Assembly: GCF_008838325.1 (NCBI RefSeq)
Contig: NZ_CP042829.1
Span: 1,736,001 to 1,800,000 of the forward strand
Source: Tepidiforma bonchosmolovskayae
GTDB lineage: Bacteria; Chloroflexota; Dehalococcoidia; Tepidiformales; Tepidiformaceae
DNA length: 64,000 bases
Reading direction: 5' to 3'
The notes under the pieces were generated by a model. The model was not told the DNA's origin and did not search any database. It saw only the letters and a list, made by a program, of their open reading frames with translations. This document shows positions 32,475 through 43,088 of this stretch, piece after piece. The first letter of the stretch is position 1. Every line of letters starts with the position of its first letter. A program made the position numbers and the translations under genes.

Positions 32475-33722
32475 TTACGGTCCGCCGGCCGCTCCCGGCT
32501 CCGCCGCCGGCCCGGCGTCCGGCGCACGCGACCTCCACGCCGCCAGCGCCGGCCCGCCGAACGCCAGCGTGCCCGCCGCCGCTGCCGCCGCGCCCAGCCC
32601 GAAGGCCGCGCCCACGCCCCACGTGTCGACGGCAAACCCGATCGCCGGCGCCAGCACCGCCATCCCGATGCTCAGGCTCATGCTCCCGATCGAGAGCACC
32701 GTCGCTCGCCGCTCCGACCCCACCTGCCGGTTGATCGCGCCGGTCAGCAGCGGGTACGCGCACGAATTGAGCGCCATCAGCGCCGGCAGGGCTCCGTACA
32801 GCCACAGGGTCGGGGAGAGCGCCAGCATCCCCAGCAGCACCGCGCCGCACGCGCCGAGCGCGAGCACCGCACCGATTGGCCCTGCCAGCCGCTCCACCCG
32901 CCCCGCAGCCAGCGCGCCGGCCATCCCCGCCGCGAACAGCGGGACCTGCAGCAGCGAGAACGCCGCGCCGACCTCGACCCCGTTCTCCACGAGGTACGGC
33001 TGGACCAGGTAGTGCACCGTCTCAATCCCGGCGACGGCCACGCCGAACAGCAGCACCACGTACCGGATCGCCCTGGTGCCCCACGCCTCCCGGAACGCCC
33101 GGCCGATCGTGCCGAGGTACCCGCGGACACCGCCCTCGTGCGTCGCTGCCGCCCGGGGCGGTTCCCAGAGAGCGAAAGCGATCGCCGCTGCCGCCAGGCA
33201 CGTGGCCGCCCCAATCAGGATCGTCGCCCGGATATCGAGGACCGCGGCCACCGGCCCGCCGAACAGCGTCGCCAGCCCCGCCCCCGCCCACGACACCGCC
33301 TGCCCGCGCCCGGCAGCCCGTCCGTACCGGTGCTCCTGCCCGGCCGCCTTCAGCGTGTCGTACAGCAGGGCCATATCCGCCCCCGACATCAGCGTCGTCG
33401 CGACGGCCCACCACGCGAACGACGCGAACAGCACCGCCGGCGACGTCGTGAACGCGAAAATCGTCACCGAGGACGCCAGGCTGATCGCCCCCAGCCCCAG
33501 CGACACCCGCCGCCCGAACCGGTCCGCAATCGCCCCGGTCGGCACTTCCAGCGCAAGGACCCCGACAAGGTACAGGCTCTCGGCAGCCGTGATCTGCGTG
33601 AACGAAAACCCCCGCTCGAAGGTCAGGTAGACAATCCAGACCGGGATCCACAGCTGAAACTCCCGCAGGAACCAGAACGCCCCGAGCAGGCGGAGGTTGC
33701 GGCCGACAGGCGCCTCAGGCAT
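32475..33722 (-). CDS. MFS transporter
   Basis: A 415-residue protein with twelve hydrophobic segments. The first cytoplasmic loop motif GAIADRFGRRVSLGLGA is the MFS signature (GxxxDRxGRR). An Asp in MSGADMALLYDTLKAAG and the following RGQAVSWAGAG fit drug or metabolite exporters. The substrate is unknown. ATG 33722 has a TAGGCT box 6 nt upstream; the downstream SDR may share the transcript (67-nt gap). Confidence 0.85.
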   Translation of the reverse strand: MPEAPVGRNLRLLGAFWFLREFQLWIPVWIVYLTFERGFSFTQITAAESLYLVGVLALEVPTGAIADRFGRRVSLGLGAISLASSVTIFAFTTSPAVLFASFAWWAVATTLMSGADMALLYDTLKAAGQEHRYGRAAGRGQAVSWAGAGLATLFGGPVAAVLDIRATILIGAATCLAAAAIAFALWEPPRAAATHEGGVRGYLGTIGRAFREAWGTRAIRYVVLLFGVAVAGIETVHYLVQPYLVENGVEVGAAFSLLQVPLFAAGMAGALAAGRVERLAGPIGAVLALGACGAVLLGMLALSPTLWLYGALPALMALNSCAYPLLTGAINRQVGSERRATVLSIGSMSLSIGMAVLAPAIGFAVDTWGVGAAFGLGAAAAAAGTLAFGGPALAAWRSRAPDAGPAAEPGAAGGP

Positions 33723-33728
33723 CCCGCC

Positions 33729-33734
33729 AGCCTA
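33729..33734 (-). promoter_or_regulatory. -10 box of the MFS gene
   Basis: Reads TAGGCT on the minus strand and ends exactly 6 nt before the ATG at 33722. Confidence 0.45.
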
Positions 33735-33761
33735 CCAGCTCCCTCTGCCCCCGCGCCGCGG

Positions 33762-34709
33762 CTACCGATTCCCGGGGTTCTGTCCCAGCAGCGTCGCCGG
33801 GTCGATGATGATCCCCTGCCCGGCCGGCAGCAGCGCAATCTGGATGTTATCGCCCAGCTTCTGCAGCGCCTGGAACTGGATCACCTCCGGCGTCAGCGAC
33901 TGCGCGAGCAGCCGGTTCGCCTCCGCCTGGCCCTCGGCCCGCACCCGGATCGACTCCGCCTCGCCCCGGGCCAGCTCGATCTGCTGCTGCGCCTCGAACT
34001 GCCGCTGCCGCACCCGCTCCTGCTCCCGCAGCGCATCCTGCGTCGCAATCTGCTTCTGCTCAATCGCCGCCTTGAACTCCGCGCTGAACTCGATGTTGTC
34101 GATCAGCAGGTCGTTAATTTCGATCGAAAACGGCGCCAGCTCCTGGCTCAGCCGCGCCCGCACCGCCGACCGGATCTTCTCCCGGTTCGGGCCGACGTCC
34201 ACCGTCTGGTACTTCACCGTCTCCTCTTTGAAGAAGTTCAGCACCCGCGGCTCAATCAGCCGGTCGAACCAGCGCGGGCCCACCGTCCGGTAGAGCGTCT
34301 GCACCGCCGACGGCGACACCGAGTAGTTCAGCGTCGCGATGAAGAAGACGTCCTGGGTCTCCTGCGAAAACGCCGTGATGTTCTCGAACCGGTACCGCTG
34401 CACCTGCACGCTCTCGATGCGCAGGTCCTGCCACGGCCAGATGAACTGCAGCCCCTCCGGCTTCTGTCCCACAATCTCGCCGAACTGGTACACCACCCCC
34501 ACGTGGCCAGCCTCGATCGGCTTCACCGAGCGGAGCGCCGTATGCACCCCGACCCAGGCGACGAACACGGCAGCTGCGGCGCCCATGATGATTCCGCCGC
34601 GAATCCGCTCGGGCGTGCCCGGCGCCGCCGCACCGCGTGCCGCCCGCCCGACCACAAACACCGCCCCGCAGAGAATCACCGCGAGGAACACACTCACAAC
34701 CCAGGGCAT
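33762..34709 (-). CDS. SPFH/prohibitin-like membrane protein (HflK/HflC type)
   Basis: A 315-residue protein with two N-terminal membrane segments (about 2-20 and 40-60) followed by the SPFH domain: IEAGHVGVVYQFGEIVGQKP, TLNYSVSPSAVQTLYRTVG, VRARLSQELAPFSIEINDLL. A long Glu/Gln/Ala/Arg coiled coil follows (about 215-275, QERVRQRQFEAQQQIELARG), then QALQKLGDNIQIALLPAG. It should form membrane microdomain scaffolds or regulate proteases such as FtsH. GGAGG lies 9 nt before the ATG. The NfeD-like protease at 30490 is a candidate partner by family knowledge. Confidence 0.87.
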   Translation of the reverse strand: MPWVVSVFLAVILCGAVFVVGRAARGAAAPGTPERIRGGIIMGAAAAVFVAWVGVHTALRSVKPIEAGHVGVVYQFGEIVGQKPEGLQFIWPWQDLRIESVQVQRYRFENITAFSQETQDVFFIATLNYSVSPSAVQTLYRTVGPRWFDRLIEPRVLNFFKEETVKYQTVDVGPNREKIRSAVRARLSQELAPFSIEINDLLIDNIEFSAEFKAAIEQKQIATQDALREQERVRQRQFEAQQQIELARGEAESIRVRAEGQAEANRLLAQSLTPEVIQFQALQKLGDNIQIALLPAGQGIIIDPATLLGQNPGNR

Positions 34710-34807
34710 CGAACCGCCTCCGAAACGCGTGATGTCCCGGTCACTCTACCCGCTCTGGCCGAACCCTGCCGTCACCGCCCCCGGCCGCGGCGCCACCACC
34801 AGCCGCT

Positions 34808-35854
34808 TCAGGACGCCCCAGCGCCGTCCCACAGCGCGGCCTGCGCAGGGCGGTCCCGCGGCGGCTCCAGCCCAAGGTGGCGGTACGCCGCCTCCGTCGC
34901 CACCCGCCCGCGCGGCGTCCGGTTCAGGAAACCGCACTTCAGGAGGAACGGCTCGTACACGTCCATGATCGTGTCCGCCTCCTCCGAAATCGCCGCTGCA
35001 ATCGTCTCCAGCCCGACCGGCCCCCCGTTGAACTTCTCGACCACCGCCCGCAGCACCGCCCGGTCCGATTCGTCCAGCCCCAGTTCGTCAACCTCCAGCA
35101 TCGCCAGCGCTTCGCGCGCCGCCTCCACCGTCACCGCGCCGCCGTTCCGTACTGCCGCGAAGTCCCGCACCCGCCGCAGCAGCCGGTTCGCAATCCGCGG
35201 CGTCCCCCGCGAGCGCCGGGCGATCTCCATCGCCGCATCATCCGGCAGCGCCACCCCGAGAATCGACGCCGACCGCCGCAGGATGAGCGCCAGCGTCTCC
35301 GGCTCGTAGAAATCGAGCCGGTACACCGAGCCGAACCGGTCCCGCAGCGGCGCGCTCACCATCGCATACCGCGTCGTCGCACCGATCAGCGTGAACCGCG
35401 GCATCGCCAGCCGCACCGACCGCGCCCCGGCCCCTTTCCCGATGACGAGGTCGAGCGCGAAATCCTCCATCGCCGGGTAGAGGATCTCCTCCACCGCGCT
35501 CGAAAGCCGGTGAATCTCGTCGACGAAGAGGATGTCGCCCTCTTTCAGGTTCGTCAGCACCGCCGCAAGGTCGCCCGGCCGCTCGAACGCCGGCCCGCTC
35601 GTCGTCCGGATCGAAACCCCCATCTCGTGCGCGATGATGTTGGCCAGCGTCGTCTTCCCCAGCCCCGGCGGCCCGTACAGCAGCACGTGGTCGAGCGGCT
35701 CCCCCCGCTGCTTCGCCGCCGCGATTGCGATCGCAAGGTTCCGCTTCGTCCGCTCCTGCCCCGGGAACTCCTCGAGCCGCCGCGGCCGCAGCGAACGCTC
35801 CAGCTCCGCGTCCTCGGCCTGTGCCTGCGGCGCCACCAGCCGTTCCTCGGTCAC
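34808..35854 (-). CDS. ruvB: Holliday junction branch-migration ATPase RuvB
   Basis: A 348-residue AAA+ motor of normal length. It shows [20 protein letters not shown], Walker [21 protein letters not shown], Walker [17 protein letters not shown], sensor 1 [20 protein letters not shown], arginine finger in the same segment, and the C-terminal winged helix with [20 protein letters not shown]. It drives branch migration with RuvA during recombination repair; ruvA and ruvC are not in this window. GTG 35854 is set by the TATACT box 6 nt upstream. Confidence 0.95.
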   Translation of the reverse strand: MTEERLVAPQAQAEDAELERSLRPRRLEEFPGQERTKRNLAIAIAAAKQRGEPLDHVLLYGPPGLGKTTLANIIAHEMGVSIRTTSGPAFERPGDLAAVLTNLKEGDILFVDEIHRLSSAVEEILYPAMEDFALDLVIGKGAGARSVRLAMPRFTLIGATTRYAMVSAPLRDRFGSVYRLDFYEPETLALILRRSASILGVALPDDAAMEIARRSRGTPRIANRLLRRVRDFAAVRNGGAVTVEAAREALAMLEVDELGLDESDRAVLRAVVEKFNGGPVGLETIAAAISEEADTIMDVYEPFLLKCGFLNRTPRGRVATEAAYRHLGLEPPRDRPAQAALWDGAGAS

Positions 35855-35860
35855 GCCGGC

Positions 35861-35866
35861 AGTATA
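35861..35866 (-). promoter_or_regulatory. -10 box of ruvB
   Basis: Reads TATACT on the minus strand and ends exactly 6 nt before the GTG at 35854; it sits in the 25-nt gap after the upstream kinase gene. Confidence 0.6.
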
Positions 35867-35879
35867 ACGTACAGATGTT

Positions 35880-38800
35880 CTAGGGCGTCGAATCCCCCGC
35901 CACCCGCCGCACCAGCTCCTGCAGCCCCCGCAGCTCATACGGCTTCTGGAGGAACCCGGCCAGTCCGCCTTCGCTGAACTGCTCGGCCGCCTCCTGTTCC
36001 GTGTAGCCGCTCATCAGCACCACCTTCGCCCCCGGGTCCAGCGCCCGGATCGCCCGGAACGCAGCCTGCCCGTTCATCCGCGGCATCGTCATGTCCAGCA
36101 GCACCAGCACCACGCGGTCGCGGTGCTGTTCGAACAGCTCCACAGCCGCCTGCCCGTCCTCGGCCTCCATCACCTCGAACCCCATCCCCCTCAGCGCCCG
36201 CGCCGTCACCTTCCGAACGCCCGGTTCATCGTCGGCGACGATCACCAGCCCCGCGCCCCGCCATTCGCCCTCCGGGCGCCCGGAATCGTCCTCCTGCGCA
36301 GCCGCGGCCGCCGCCGGGAGCATCACCCGGAACCGCGTCCCCTCGCCCGGTGCGCTCGTCACTGCAATCCCGCCCCGGTGTCCCCGCACGATCCCCAGCA
36401 CGGCTGCCAGCCCAAGGCCGCGCCCCGTGAACTTCGTCGTAAAGAACGGGTCGAAAATCCGCGCCAGCGTCGCCGCATCCATCCCCGCGCCCGTGTCGGC
36501 CACCTCCAGCACCACATACTCCGCAGCCAGCTCCTCCGGCGTCACCACCGCCCCGGCGAACAGCTCCGGCCGTCCCGATGCCGCGGACGTCGTGACCCGG
36601 ATCGTGCCTTCCCCCTGCCCAATCGCATCCGACGCGTTGATGACAAGGTTCATGATCACCTGCCGAAGCTGCGTCGCATCCCCCACCACCGGGGGCAGCC
36701 CCGGCGCCAGGTCGAGCACCAGCCGCACGCCCGCCCCCACCGACACGCGCAGCAGGTGCGCCATCTCCTCCACCAGCGCGTTCAGCTGCAGCGGCCCGAC
36801 CACGAACTTCCCCCGACCCGAGTACGCCAGCATCTGCTTCGCCAGGTCGGCCGCCCGCTGCCCCGCGGTCTCGATATCCGCAATCGTCGCCCGCACCGGC
36901 GACTCCGGCGGCAGCTCGGCCAGCGCCAGCCCCGCGTTCCCGAGGATGCCCACCAGCAGGTTGTTGAAATCGTGCGCAATCCCCCCGGCCAGCACCGCCA
37001 GCGACTCCGCCCTCTGCGCCTGCAGCAGCCGCTCGTCCGTCCGCTTCCGTTCCGTCACGTCCCGCAGCGTCACCGCAACGCCGCGGACGCTCCCGTCGGC
37101 CAGCAGCACGCGCCCCAACGAGAGCTCCAGCACCCGCTCCTCCCCCGCCCGGTCGGTCACGGTTTGCTCGAACGACGGCGTCTCCCCCGCCAGCGTTGCC
37201 GCCACGACCTCGCCGAAGCCTGCCCGGTGCTCCTCCGGCACTACCTCCTCCCAGTGCATCCCCGGCTCGGGCACGACCCCGGAGATGCCGGAGATCGCCT
37301 CCTGCATCGCCGGGTTCACGAGGAGCACCCGGCCTTCCGGGTCCAGCAGCGCCAGCCCCTCGTGGATCGCCCGGAGCGTGCCCTCGAGGTCGGCCGCCTG
37401 TTCCGCAATCCGCCGCTCCATCTCCCGCTGGCGCGTCACATCGTGCGAGGTGCACCCGACGCCGACGACCGTGCCCGCTGCGTCGCGCAGCGGGAAGTAC
37501 GCCGACTCCACAAGGATGCGCCGCCCATCTTTCGTGACCCGCGGCATTTCGCCTCGCAGCGCCTCCCCCGAGAGCAGCCGCGCGAACAGCGCAGCGCCCC
37601 GCTCCGCTTCCTCCGGCGGGAGGATCATCGTGAGCGGCTGACCGAGCGCCTCGTCCGCCGTCCATCCGTAGAGCTCTTCCGCCGCCCGGTTCCAGCTCTC
37701 AATCCGCCCGTCCCGTCCGATGGCGACCACCGCCTCCGTCGAGCTCTCGACCACCGTCGCCAGCCGCCGGGCCTCGGCGAGCGCGGCCTCGCGCTCCAGC
37801 TCCAGCATGCGCCGCCCGGTTACATCCCTCCCGGTGTACACCACCCCGGTCACCTCGCCGTCCTTCCCGGTGACCGGCCGGATGCGCACCTCGAACCAGC
37901 GCTGCTGTCCCGGCGTCTGCGATTGCACATCGAAGGCGACCCATCGGCCCCCGAGCGCCTCACGGACCCGCGCCACGAGGTACGCCGCGCTCTCCGGCGA
38001 AACGCACGCCTCGAACGGCATCCCCGGCTCCGGCGAAACCCCCCGCCGGAGCCGCGTCCCTTCGGCGAAGGTCGAGTTGAAGGCGATCAGTCGGAGGTCG
38101 CGGTCGAGCAGCACCACGCCTTCATCCGAGTTCTCGATGATCGTCGCGAGCTTCGCGTACTCGGCAGCCAGCTCCTCCCGCGCCCGGCGCAGCTCCCGCC
38201 GCGCCGCGACCTGTTCCGTCACATCCCGCGCGGCCACCAGCACGCCGGTGACCGCGCCGCCGTCACTGCGAACCGGGGTAACGTGCACGCTAAACCACAG
38301 TCTGCCGCCGTCTGACCGGGTGAATGGCATCTCGGCGACGGTCGCCTCGCCGTCGAGGGCCCGTTTGACAGCCGCCTCTGCGGCGGCTCTCCACCGATCC
38401 CTAAAGAACGTCGCAATTGTGGCGCCCCGGGCAGGCACCCGTCCGAACTGTTGGAATGCGAACGCCTCCGCCGAGGGGTTGAACGTGACGAGTCTCCCAT
38501 CCGTCTCCAGCAGCCAGAGCTGATCGCTCGTGCTTTCGAAGATGCCGCGCAGCAGCGCCTCCCGCTCGCGCAACGCCTCCGTCATCGCCCGCTCCCGGCT
38601 GATGTCGCGGACGAACGATGCCGCGCCCGTCGGCCGGCCGTCCCGGTCGTACACCAGGAACGTCGATGCCTGCGCAGGGAACACCCGCCCCCACCGGTCC
38701 ATCCGCTCCATCTCCACCACCTCCGGCGCCGCGCCCGGGTCGTGGGGGCGTTCTGCCGCCGCCGCGATGCGGGCCAGCCGCGCGAGGTACTCCTCCCGGC

Positions 38801-40016
38801 GGTGCCCGGGGACCGTCTCGAGGCCCAGCCCGCCGACCATCTCCGCTGCCGTGTAGCCGAACAGCCGCTCCGCCCCGCGGTTCCAGCTCGTGATCCGCCC
38901 CTCCAGGTCCCGCCCGATAACCGCGTCTTCTGCCGACTCTACAATTGCCGCCAGCCGCGCCAGCTCCGCCTGGCGCGCCCGCTCCGCACTGAGGTCCAGG
39001 ATCGCTCCGACCGACCCGACCACCGCCCCACGCTCGTCCCGCAGCGGCGTCGCCCGCACCAGCGCCGGGAAGCTGGACCCGTCGGCCCGCCGCAGCTCCA
39101 GCTCGACCGTTACGTCGGCCCCTGCCGCCAGCCTGGCAACCTCACGCATCGCCGCCTCCCCGGCAGCCGCAGCCACCAGCTCCATAGCGTTCATCCCGCG
39201 CATCTCCGCCTCGCTCCGCCCGAAGAGCCGCTCCGCCTCCCGGTTCCACGTCAGGATCCTGCCCTCGCGGTCCGTTGCCACCGCCGCCACGCCGAGGTGT
39301 GCGAACAGCTCCGCCTCCTGCCGCAGCCGCTCCTCCAGCGCCCGCCGCGGCCGCAGGTCCCGCGCCACCCCCTCCACCGCCCACGGCCGGCCCTCCCGCG
39401 TCACGACCCGGCTGTTCACCTCCACCGGCACAACCTCGCCCGCTGCCGTAGTGATGTGCAGGGTGAGCAGCGACGCATCGAGGAGCCCATCCCGCTTCAG
39501 TTGCAGCTCCTCGGCGGCCCGCGCCGCCTCCGCCGGGTCGCGTACCAGCGCCCAAATGTGCATCCCCACCAGCTGGTCGCGGCGGTAGCCCGTCAGCCGC
39601 TCCGCCGCCGGGTTCACCCACCGCAGCCGGCCGTCGAACCCGAGCGTGAACATGGCATCGTTGACCGCCGTTGCAGCCAGGCCAGCGCCGGCCTCCTGCG
39701 GCCCCAGCCGCTCGAGCACCGCCAGCCGCGCCAGCAGGGCAGCCACGTCCCCCGCCGGGTAGACGTCGGCAATCCCGGCACTGAGCGCCGCCTCCACCCC
39801 TCCCGGGATGTCGGTCAGTCCCGCGACCACCGGGAGCGGCCCCGGTTCCGCCTCCGCCGCCCACCGCGCCGCCTCCGCGCCGCTGACGCCGTCGACCACC
39901 ACAACCGGCGCAGGCCCCTCTTCCTGCCCGTCCGCCGCCAGCACATGCCCCGCTGCGCGGAGCCCGTTTGCAAGCTCCTCCGCGCCGCCCGCAGCGGCGA
40001 CAAGACGAACCCTCAC
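35880..40016 (-). CDS. Multi-PAS hybrid histidine kinase with C-terminal receiver
   Basis: A 1378-residue cytoplasmic protein with no membrane segment. Residues 1-105 look like a receiver-type alpha/beta domain ([19 protein letters not shown]). Seven PAS domains follow (about 112-235, 236-350, 352-478, 487-605, 620-735, 748-865, 870-985), recognised by repeats such as [20 protein letters not shown] and [12 protein letters not shown]. Then come HisKA ([13 protein letters not shown], His near 1015), HATPase_c ([34 protein letters not shown]) and a REC domain ([13 protein letters not shown], Asp near 1307; SGYTEQEA). GTG 40016 follows GGAGGG. The partner and signal are unknown; several PAS domains could bind haem, flavin or small ligands. 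Confidence 0.9.
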   Translation of the reverse strand: MRVRLVAAAGGAEELANGLRAAGHVLAADGQEEGPAPVVVVDGVSGAEAARWAAEAEPGPLPVVAGLTDIPGGVEAALSAGIADVYPAGDVAALLARLAVLERLGPQEAGAGLAATAVNDAMFTLGFDGRLRWVNPAAERLTGYRRDQLVGMHIWALVRDPAEAARAAEELQLKRDGLLDASLLTLHITTAAGEVVPVEVNSRVVTREGRPWAVEGVARDLRPRRALEERLRQEAELFAHLGVAAVATDREGRILTWNREAERLFGRSEAEMRGMNAMELVAAAAGEAAMREVARLAAGADVTVELELRRADGSSFPALVRATPLRDERGAVVGSVGAILDLSAERARQAELARLAAIVESAEDAVIGRDLEGRITSWNRGAERLFGYTAAEMVGGLGLETVPGHRREEYLARLARIAAAAERPHDPGAAPEVVEMERMDRWGRVFPAQASTFLVYDRDGRPTGAASFVRDISRERAMTEALREREALLRGIFESTSDQLWLLETDGRLVTFNPSAEAFAFQQFGRVPARGATIATFFRDRWRAAAEAAVKRALDGEATVAEMPFTRSDGGRLWFSVHVTPVRSDGGAVTGVLVAARDVTEQVAARRELRRAREELAAEYAKLATIIENSDEGVVLLDRDLRLIAFNSTFAEGTRLRRGVSPEPGMPFEACVSPESAAYLVARVREALGGRWVAFDVQSQTPGQQRWFEVRIRPVTGKDGEVTGVVYTGRDVTGRRMLELEREAALAEARRLATVVESSTEAVVAIGRDGRIESWNRAAEELYGWTADEALGQPLTMILPPEEAERGAALFARLLSGEALRGEMPRVTKDGRRILVESAYFPLRDAAGTVVGVGCTSHDVTRQREMERRIAEQAADLEGTLRAIHEGLALLDPEGRVLLVNPAMQEAISGISGVVPEPGMHWEEVVPEEHRAGFGEVVAATLAGETPSFEQTVTDRAGEERVLELSLGRVLLADGSVRGVAVTLRDVTERKRTDERLLQAQRAESLAVLAGGIAHDFNNLLVGILGNAGLALAELPPESPVRATIADIETAGQRAADLAKQMLAYSGRGKFVVGPLQLNALVEEMAHLLRVSVGAGVRLVLDLAPGLPPVVGDATQLRQVIMNLVINASDAIGQGEGTIRVTTSAASGRPELFAGAVVTPEELAAEYVVLEVADTGAGMDAATLARIFDPFFTTKFTGRGLGLAAVLGIVRGHRGGIAVTSAPGEGTRFRVMLPAAAAAAQEDDSGRPEGEWRGAGLVIVADDEPGVRKVTARALRGMGFEVMEAEDGQAAVELFEQHRDRVVLVLLDMTMPRMNGQAAFRAIRALDPGAKVVLMSGYTEQEAAEQFSEGGLAGFLQKPYELRGLQELVRRVAGDSTP

Positions 40017-40078
40017 CCGTCCCTCCGCATCTCAGCGCGGATACTAGCCCAGGGCGCCTCCCCTCCGCGTAGGGGAAA

Positions 40079-42142
40079 TTACCGAATTTCCGCGGCCCGC
40101 CCGCCCCGGAGCCGCCCCAGCAGCCCCCGCCTCCGGCGCCCCAGTCCGCCCGGCTGGTAGACGTACCGCTCCACCCGGACCCGCTTCCGCCCGCTGACCT
40201 TCCGGGCGATAGCGCCGGCGCTCTGGTTCAGCAGCAGCCGCTCGTACCACTTCCCCGGCACCACAATCGGCAGCAAGACCACCACCTCGTAGGGCGGCTC
40301 CCGCAACCGGTCCTCCACATACCGCGCAAACGGGTCGGCAACGTTCCGGTACGGCGAATCAATCACCACGAGGGGCAGCCGCGGGAACTGCATGCGCCAC
40401 CGCGCCTCCAGGTCGGAAGGCCGGTCCGGGTCGACCACCACGTGCACCGCCGTCACATCCCGCGACTGCTCACAGGCCGCGGCAAGCGCCATCACGGTTG
40501 CCGTATTCACCTGCTGCACCGGCACAACCACCGGCGTGCCCGATTTCCCCCGCGGGGCCAGGTCGAACACCGCCTCCACGGGCACGTGCAGCAGCCGTTC
40601 GAGCCGCCGGTACGCCCGGTGCACGCCCCACAGCAGCAGCGCCAGCACCGGCATTGCGACGAGCACGACCCAGCCGCCCTCGCGGAATTTCGCAACGGCA
40701 ATCACGCCGGTCACGATGCCGGTCAGCACCGCCCCGGTCCCGTTCAGCCCCATGGCAGCCGCCCAGCCGCGGCCGCGTTCCCGCCACCAGTGCCGCACCA
40801 TCCCGGCCTGGCTCAGCGTGAACGAGATGAAGACCCCGAGCGCATAGAACGGGATGAGCCGCGTCGTCGTCGCATTGGTCGCCGTCAGCATCACCATCGC
40901 CAGCAGCGCCAGCGTCATGATCCCGTAGCTGAAGACCAGCCGGTTCCCCCGCTGGGTGAAGATCCGCGGGAGAAACTCATCGTGCGCAAGGATCGCAGAG
41001 AGGCGCGGGAAGTCCGCAAACGCCGTGTTCGCCGCGATCAGCAGGATGCCCGTCGTGCTCAGCTGGAACACCCAGAACAGCACCGACCCATCCCCAAACG
41101 CCTCGGCGCCCAGCTGGCTCGGAATCGTCTGGTTCTCGCTCGGCACGAACCCGAAATGCCGCGCCATCAGCGTCAGGCCCAGCACCATGAACCCGAGCAG
41201 GAACGCCATCACCGTCAGCGTCTTCTGCGCGTTCTTCCACGCCGGCTCACGGAAGGCGCCTACCCCGTTGCTCATCGCTTCCACACCCGTCATCGCTGTG
41301 CAACCGTTCGCGAACGCCCGCAGCAGCAGGAAGACCGTCACGCCCTGCGCGGCCACCAGCGGTTCGCGCGGCTCACCTGCCGCCAGCGGATTGCCGCCGC
41401 CGGCAACCACCCGCACGAAAGTCACCACAATCGCTGAGACCATCATTGCCACGAACAGGTAGGTGGGCACCGCGAAGACCGCCCCCGACTCCCGCACCCC
41501 CCGCAGGTTCATCAGCGCAATGAACGCCACGAACCCAATCGTCAGCTCCAGCGCTGCCGGCCGGAGACCAGGGTCCAGCGACGCCAGCGCGTCCATCCCC
41601 GCGGCCACCGATACCGCCACCGTCATCGTGTAGTCGATGAGCAGCGCGCTCGCTGCCAGCAGCCCCGCAGCCGTCCCGAGGTTCTCCCGCGCCACCGTGT
41701 AGGCGCCGCCCCCGTGCGGGTAGGCCCGGATTGTCTGCCGGTAGCTCGTCACCACGGTCGCCAGCAGCGCAACGATCCCAATCGCGATCGGCAGCGAGTA
41801 CTGCATCCCCGCTGCACCCGCCAGCACCAGCACGAACAGGATCTCCTGCGTCGCATACGCCGTCGACGACAGGGCATCCGACGAAAACACCGCGAGCGCA
41901 ATTCGGTTGCTCAGCCGCTGCTCCCCCAGCCGCGCGCTGGGAATCGATTCGCCGACGATGACATCCTTCAGAGCCAGCGCCCGGCCGGCCAGCCCGCGCC
42001 GCCGTTCCGCATACCGCGTCGCCTCGTAGTGTCCCGCCGAGGTCTCGACGATCCCCGCCCGCGGAGGGGCCACGCGGTAGCGCGTCACCCGGCCGCCCGC
42101 CCCGACCAGCGGCGTGAGCTCAGGACCTTCGCCACCTTCCAC
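40079..42142 (-). CDS. APC superfamily amino-acid/potassium permease with cytoplasmic C-domain
   Basis: A 687-residue protein with 12 membrane segments (about 75-480) and a 190-residue soluble C-terminus. VFSSDALSSTAYATQEIL and YPHGGGAYTVARENLG are the first conserved APC motifs (GGGAY), and GVEAMSNGVGAF and IPFYALGVFISFTLSQAG follow. The C-domain (VVVPVQQVNTATVMALAAAC, VTAVHVVVDP) looks like a universal-stress-protein fold, as in APC permeases of high-GC bacteria. Substrate not determinable. GTG 42142 has a TACAGT box 9 nt upstream; the longer frame to 42958 overlaps the divergent gene. Confidence 0.85.
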   Translation of the reverse strand: MEGGEGPELTPLVGAGGRVTRYRVAPPRAGIVETSAGHYEATRYAERRRGLAGRALALKDVIVGESIPSARLGEQRLSNRIALAVFSSDALSSTAYATQEILFVLVLAGAAGMQYSLPIAIGIVALLATVVTSYRQTIRAYPHGGGAYTVARENLGTAAGLLAASALLIDYTMTVAVSVAAGMDALASLDPGLRPAALELTIGFVAFIALMNLRGVRESGAVFAVPTYLFVAMMVSAIVVTFVRVVAGGGNPLAAGEPREPLVAAQGVTVFLLLRAFANGCTAMTGVEAMSNGVGAFREPAWKNAQKTLTVMAFLLGFMVLGLTLMARHFGFVPSENQTIPSQLGAEAFGDGSVLFWVFQLSTTGILLIAANTAFADFPRLSAILAHDEFLPRIFTQRGNRLVFSYGIMTLALLAMVMLTATNATTTRLIPFYALGVFISFTLSQAGMVRHWWRERGRGWAAAMGLNGTGAVLTGIVTGVIAVAKFREGGWVVLVAMPVLALLLWGVHRAYRRLERLLHVPVEAVFDLAPRGKSGTPVVVPVQQVNTATVMALAAACEQSRDVTAVHVVVDPDRPSDLEARWRMQFPRLPLVVIDSPYRNVADPFARYVEDRLREPPYEVVVLLPIVVPGKWYERLLLNQSAGAIARKVSGRKRVRVERYVYQPGGLGRRRRGLLGRLRGGRAAEIR

Positions 42143-42151
42143 GGCACCTTC

Positions 42152-42157
42152 ACTGTA
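42152..42157 (-). promoter_or_regulatory. -10 box of the APC permease gene
   Basis: Reads TACAGT on the minus strand, preceded by TGC (extended -10), ending 9 nt before the GTG at 42142. It is divergent from the promoter at 42243. Confidence 0.5.
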
Positions 42158-42242
42158 GCACTCGCCCCATTCCGCAACAGATGCCCGCCACGTCCCCAAT
42201 CGCCACGGCCATTCGGCCCTCCCGGGTCCGCCGAAGCTCCGC

Positions 42243-42248
42243 CATACT
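42243..42248 (+). promoter_or_regulatory. -10 box for a leaderless gene
   Basis: CATACT ends exactly 6 nt before the ATG at 42255. Confidence 0.5.
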
Positions 42249-42254
42249 GGCGCC

Positions 42255-43088
42255 ATGGCTCTCCTTTGCGCACTTCCCCTCCCCGACCTCCACGCCCTCC
42301 CCGCGGCCGCCCGGCCGCTTGCCGACGCTCTCGGCCTGCCGCTCATCGGCACCGCCGTCTTCGACCCCGCCGCGAGCGCCGACCCGGCCCGCCCCGCTGA
42401 ACTCGTCGCCGCCATCCGCTCCGCGGCCGCCGACCTCGAGGCGATGCTCCCCGCCGGCGTCCAGCCCGCCGGCCTCGCCCTTCGCCTCAACGGCGAACCC
42501 GAGTGGGCCCCGCCCGTCCGCCGCGCCATCGAGCTCGATGCACGTCTCCTCGCCGTCGACTCCCGCGAAGGCCCCGGCCTCAGCAGCCTCGGCGAAATCG
42601 TCCGGGCCGCTCCCATGCCCGTCGTCGCTATCGGTCCCCGCTTCGAACCCGGCAGCCCTGCCCCGGTCCGGGTCCTCGCCCTCACCGACGGGAGCCCCAC
42701 GGCCGCCGCGGTCGGCCCCGGCCTCACGCGCCTGCTCGCCGGCTCCGCTGTCCCGGTCGAACTGCTTGCCGTCGCCGTCCCCGCCCTCGGCGAAGCCCCC
42801 CGCGAACGTGAACTCGAACTCGCCCGCGCCCTCGAAGAGCTCGAGGCCGCCATGCCCGGCGTCCAGGTGGTCCATCGCCGCGTGGAGCCCGCGCGCTCCT
42901 TCGAATCGGTCGCCGCCGCCGCCATCCGCGTCGCTCGCGAATCCGCGGCGACCCACATCGCCCTCTCTACCCACGGCCGTGGCCGCGCCCTCCGCTTCCT
43001 CCTCGGCTCGGTTGCCGATGCCCTCGTCCGCTCCAGCCCGCTGCCCCTCCTCCTCGTCGCGCCCCCCGGGGAACCGTCCGGTGGCTGA
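42255..43088 (+). CDS. Universal stress protein (UspA) domain protein
   Basis: A 277-residue protein. The C-terminal half (about 140-277) is a UspA domain: VRVLALTDGSPTAAAVGPGL at the first strand and ALSTHGRGRALRFLLGSVAD near the end, the ATP-binding G-2x-G-9x-G region. The N-terminal half is a more degenerate copy, so it is a tandem-Usp-like protein. The stop overlaps the GTG of the P-type ATPase by 8 nt, so both are made together, linking stress signalling with cation pumping. No membrane segments. Confidence 0.8.
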   Translation: MALLCALPLPDLHALPAAARPLADALGLPLIGTAVFDPAASADPARPAELVAAIRSAAADLEAMLPAGVQPAGLALRLNGEPEWAPPVRRAIELDARLLAVDSREGPGLSSLGEIVRAAPMPVVAIGPRFEPGSPAPVRVLALTDGSPTAAAVGPGLTRLLAGSAVPVELLAVAVPALGEAPRERELELARALEELEAAMPGVQVVHRRVEPARSFESVAAAAIRVARESAATHIALSTHGRGRALRFLLGSVADALVRSSPLPLLLVAPPGEPSGG

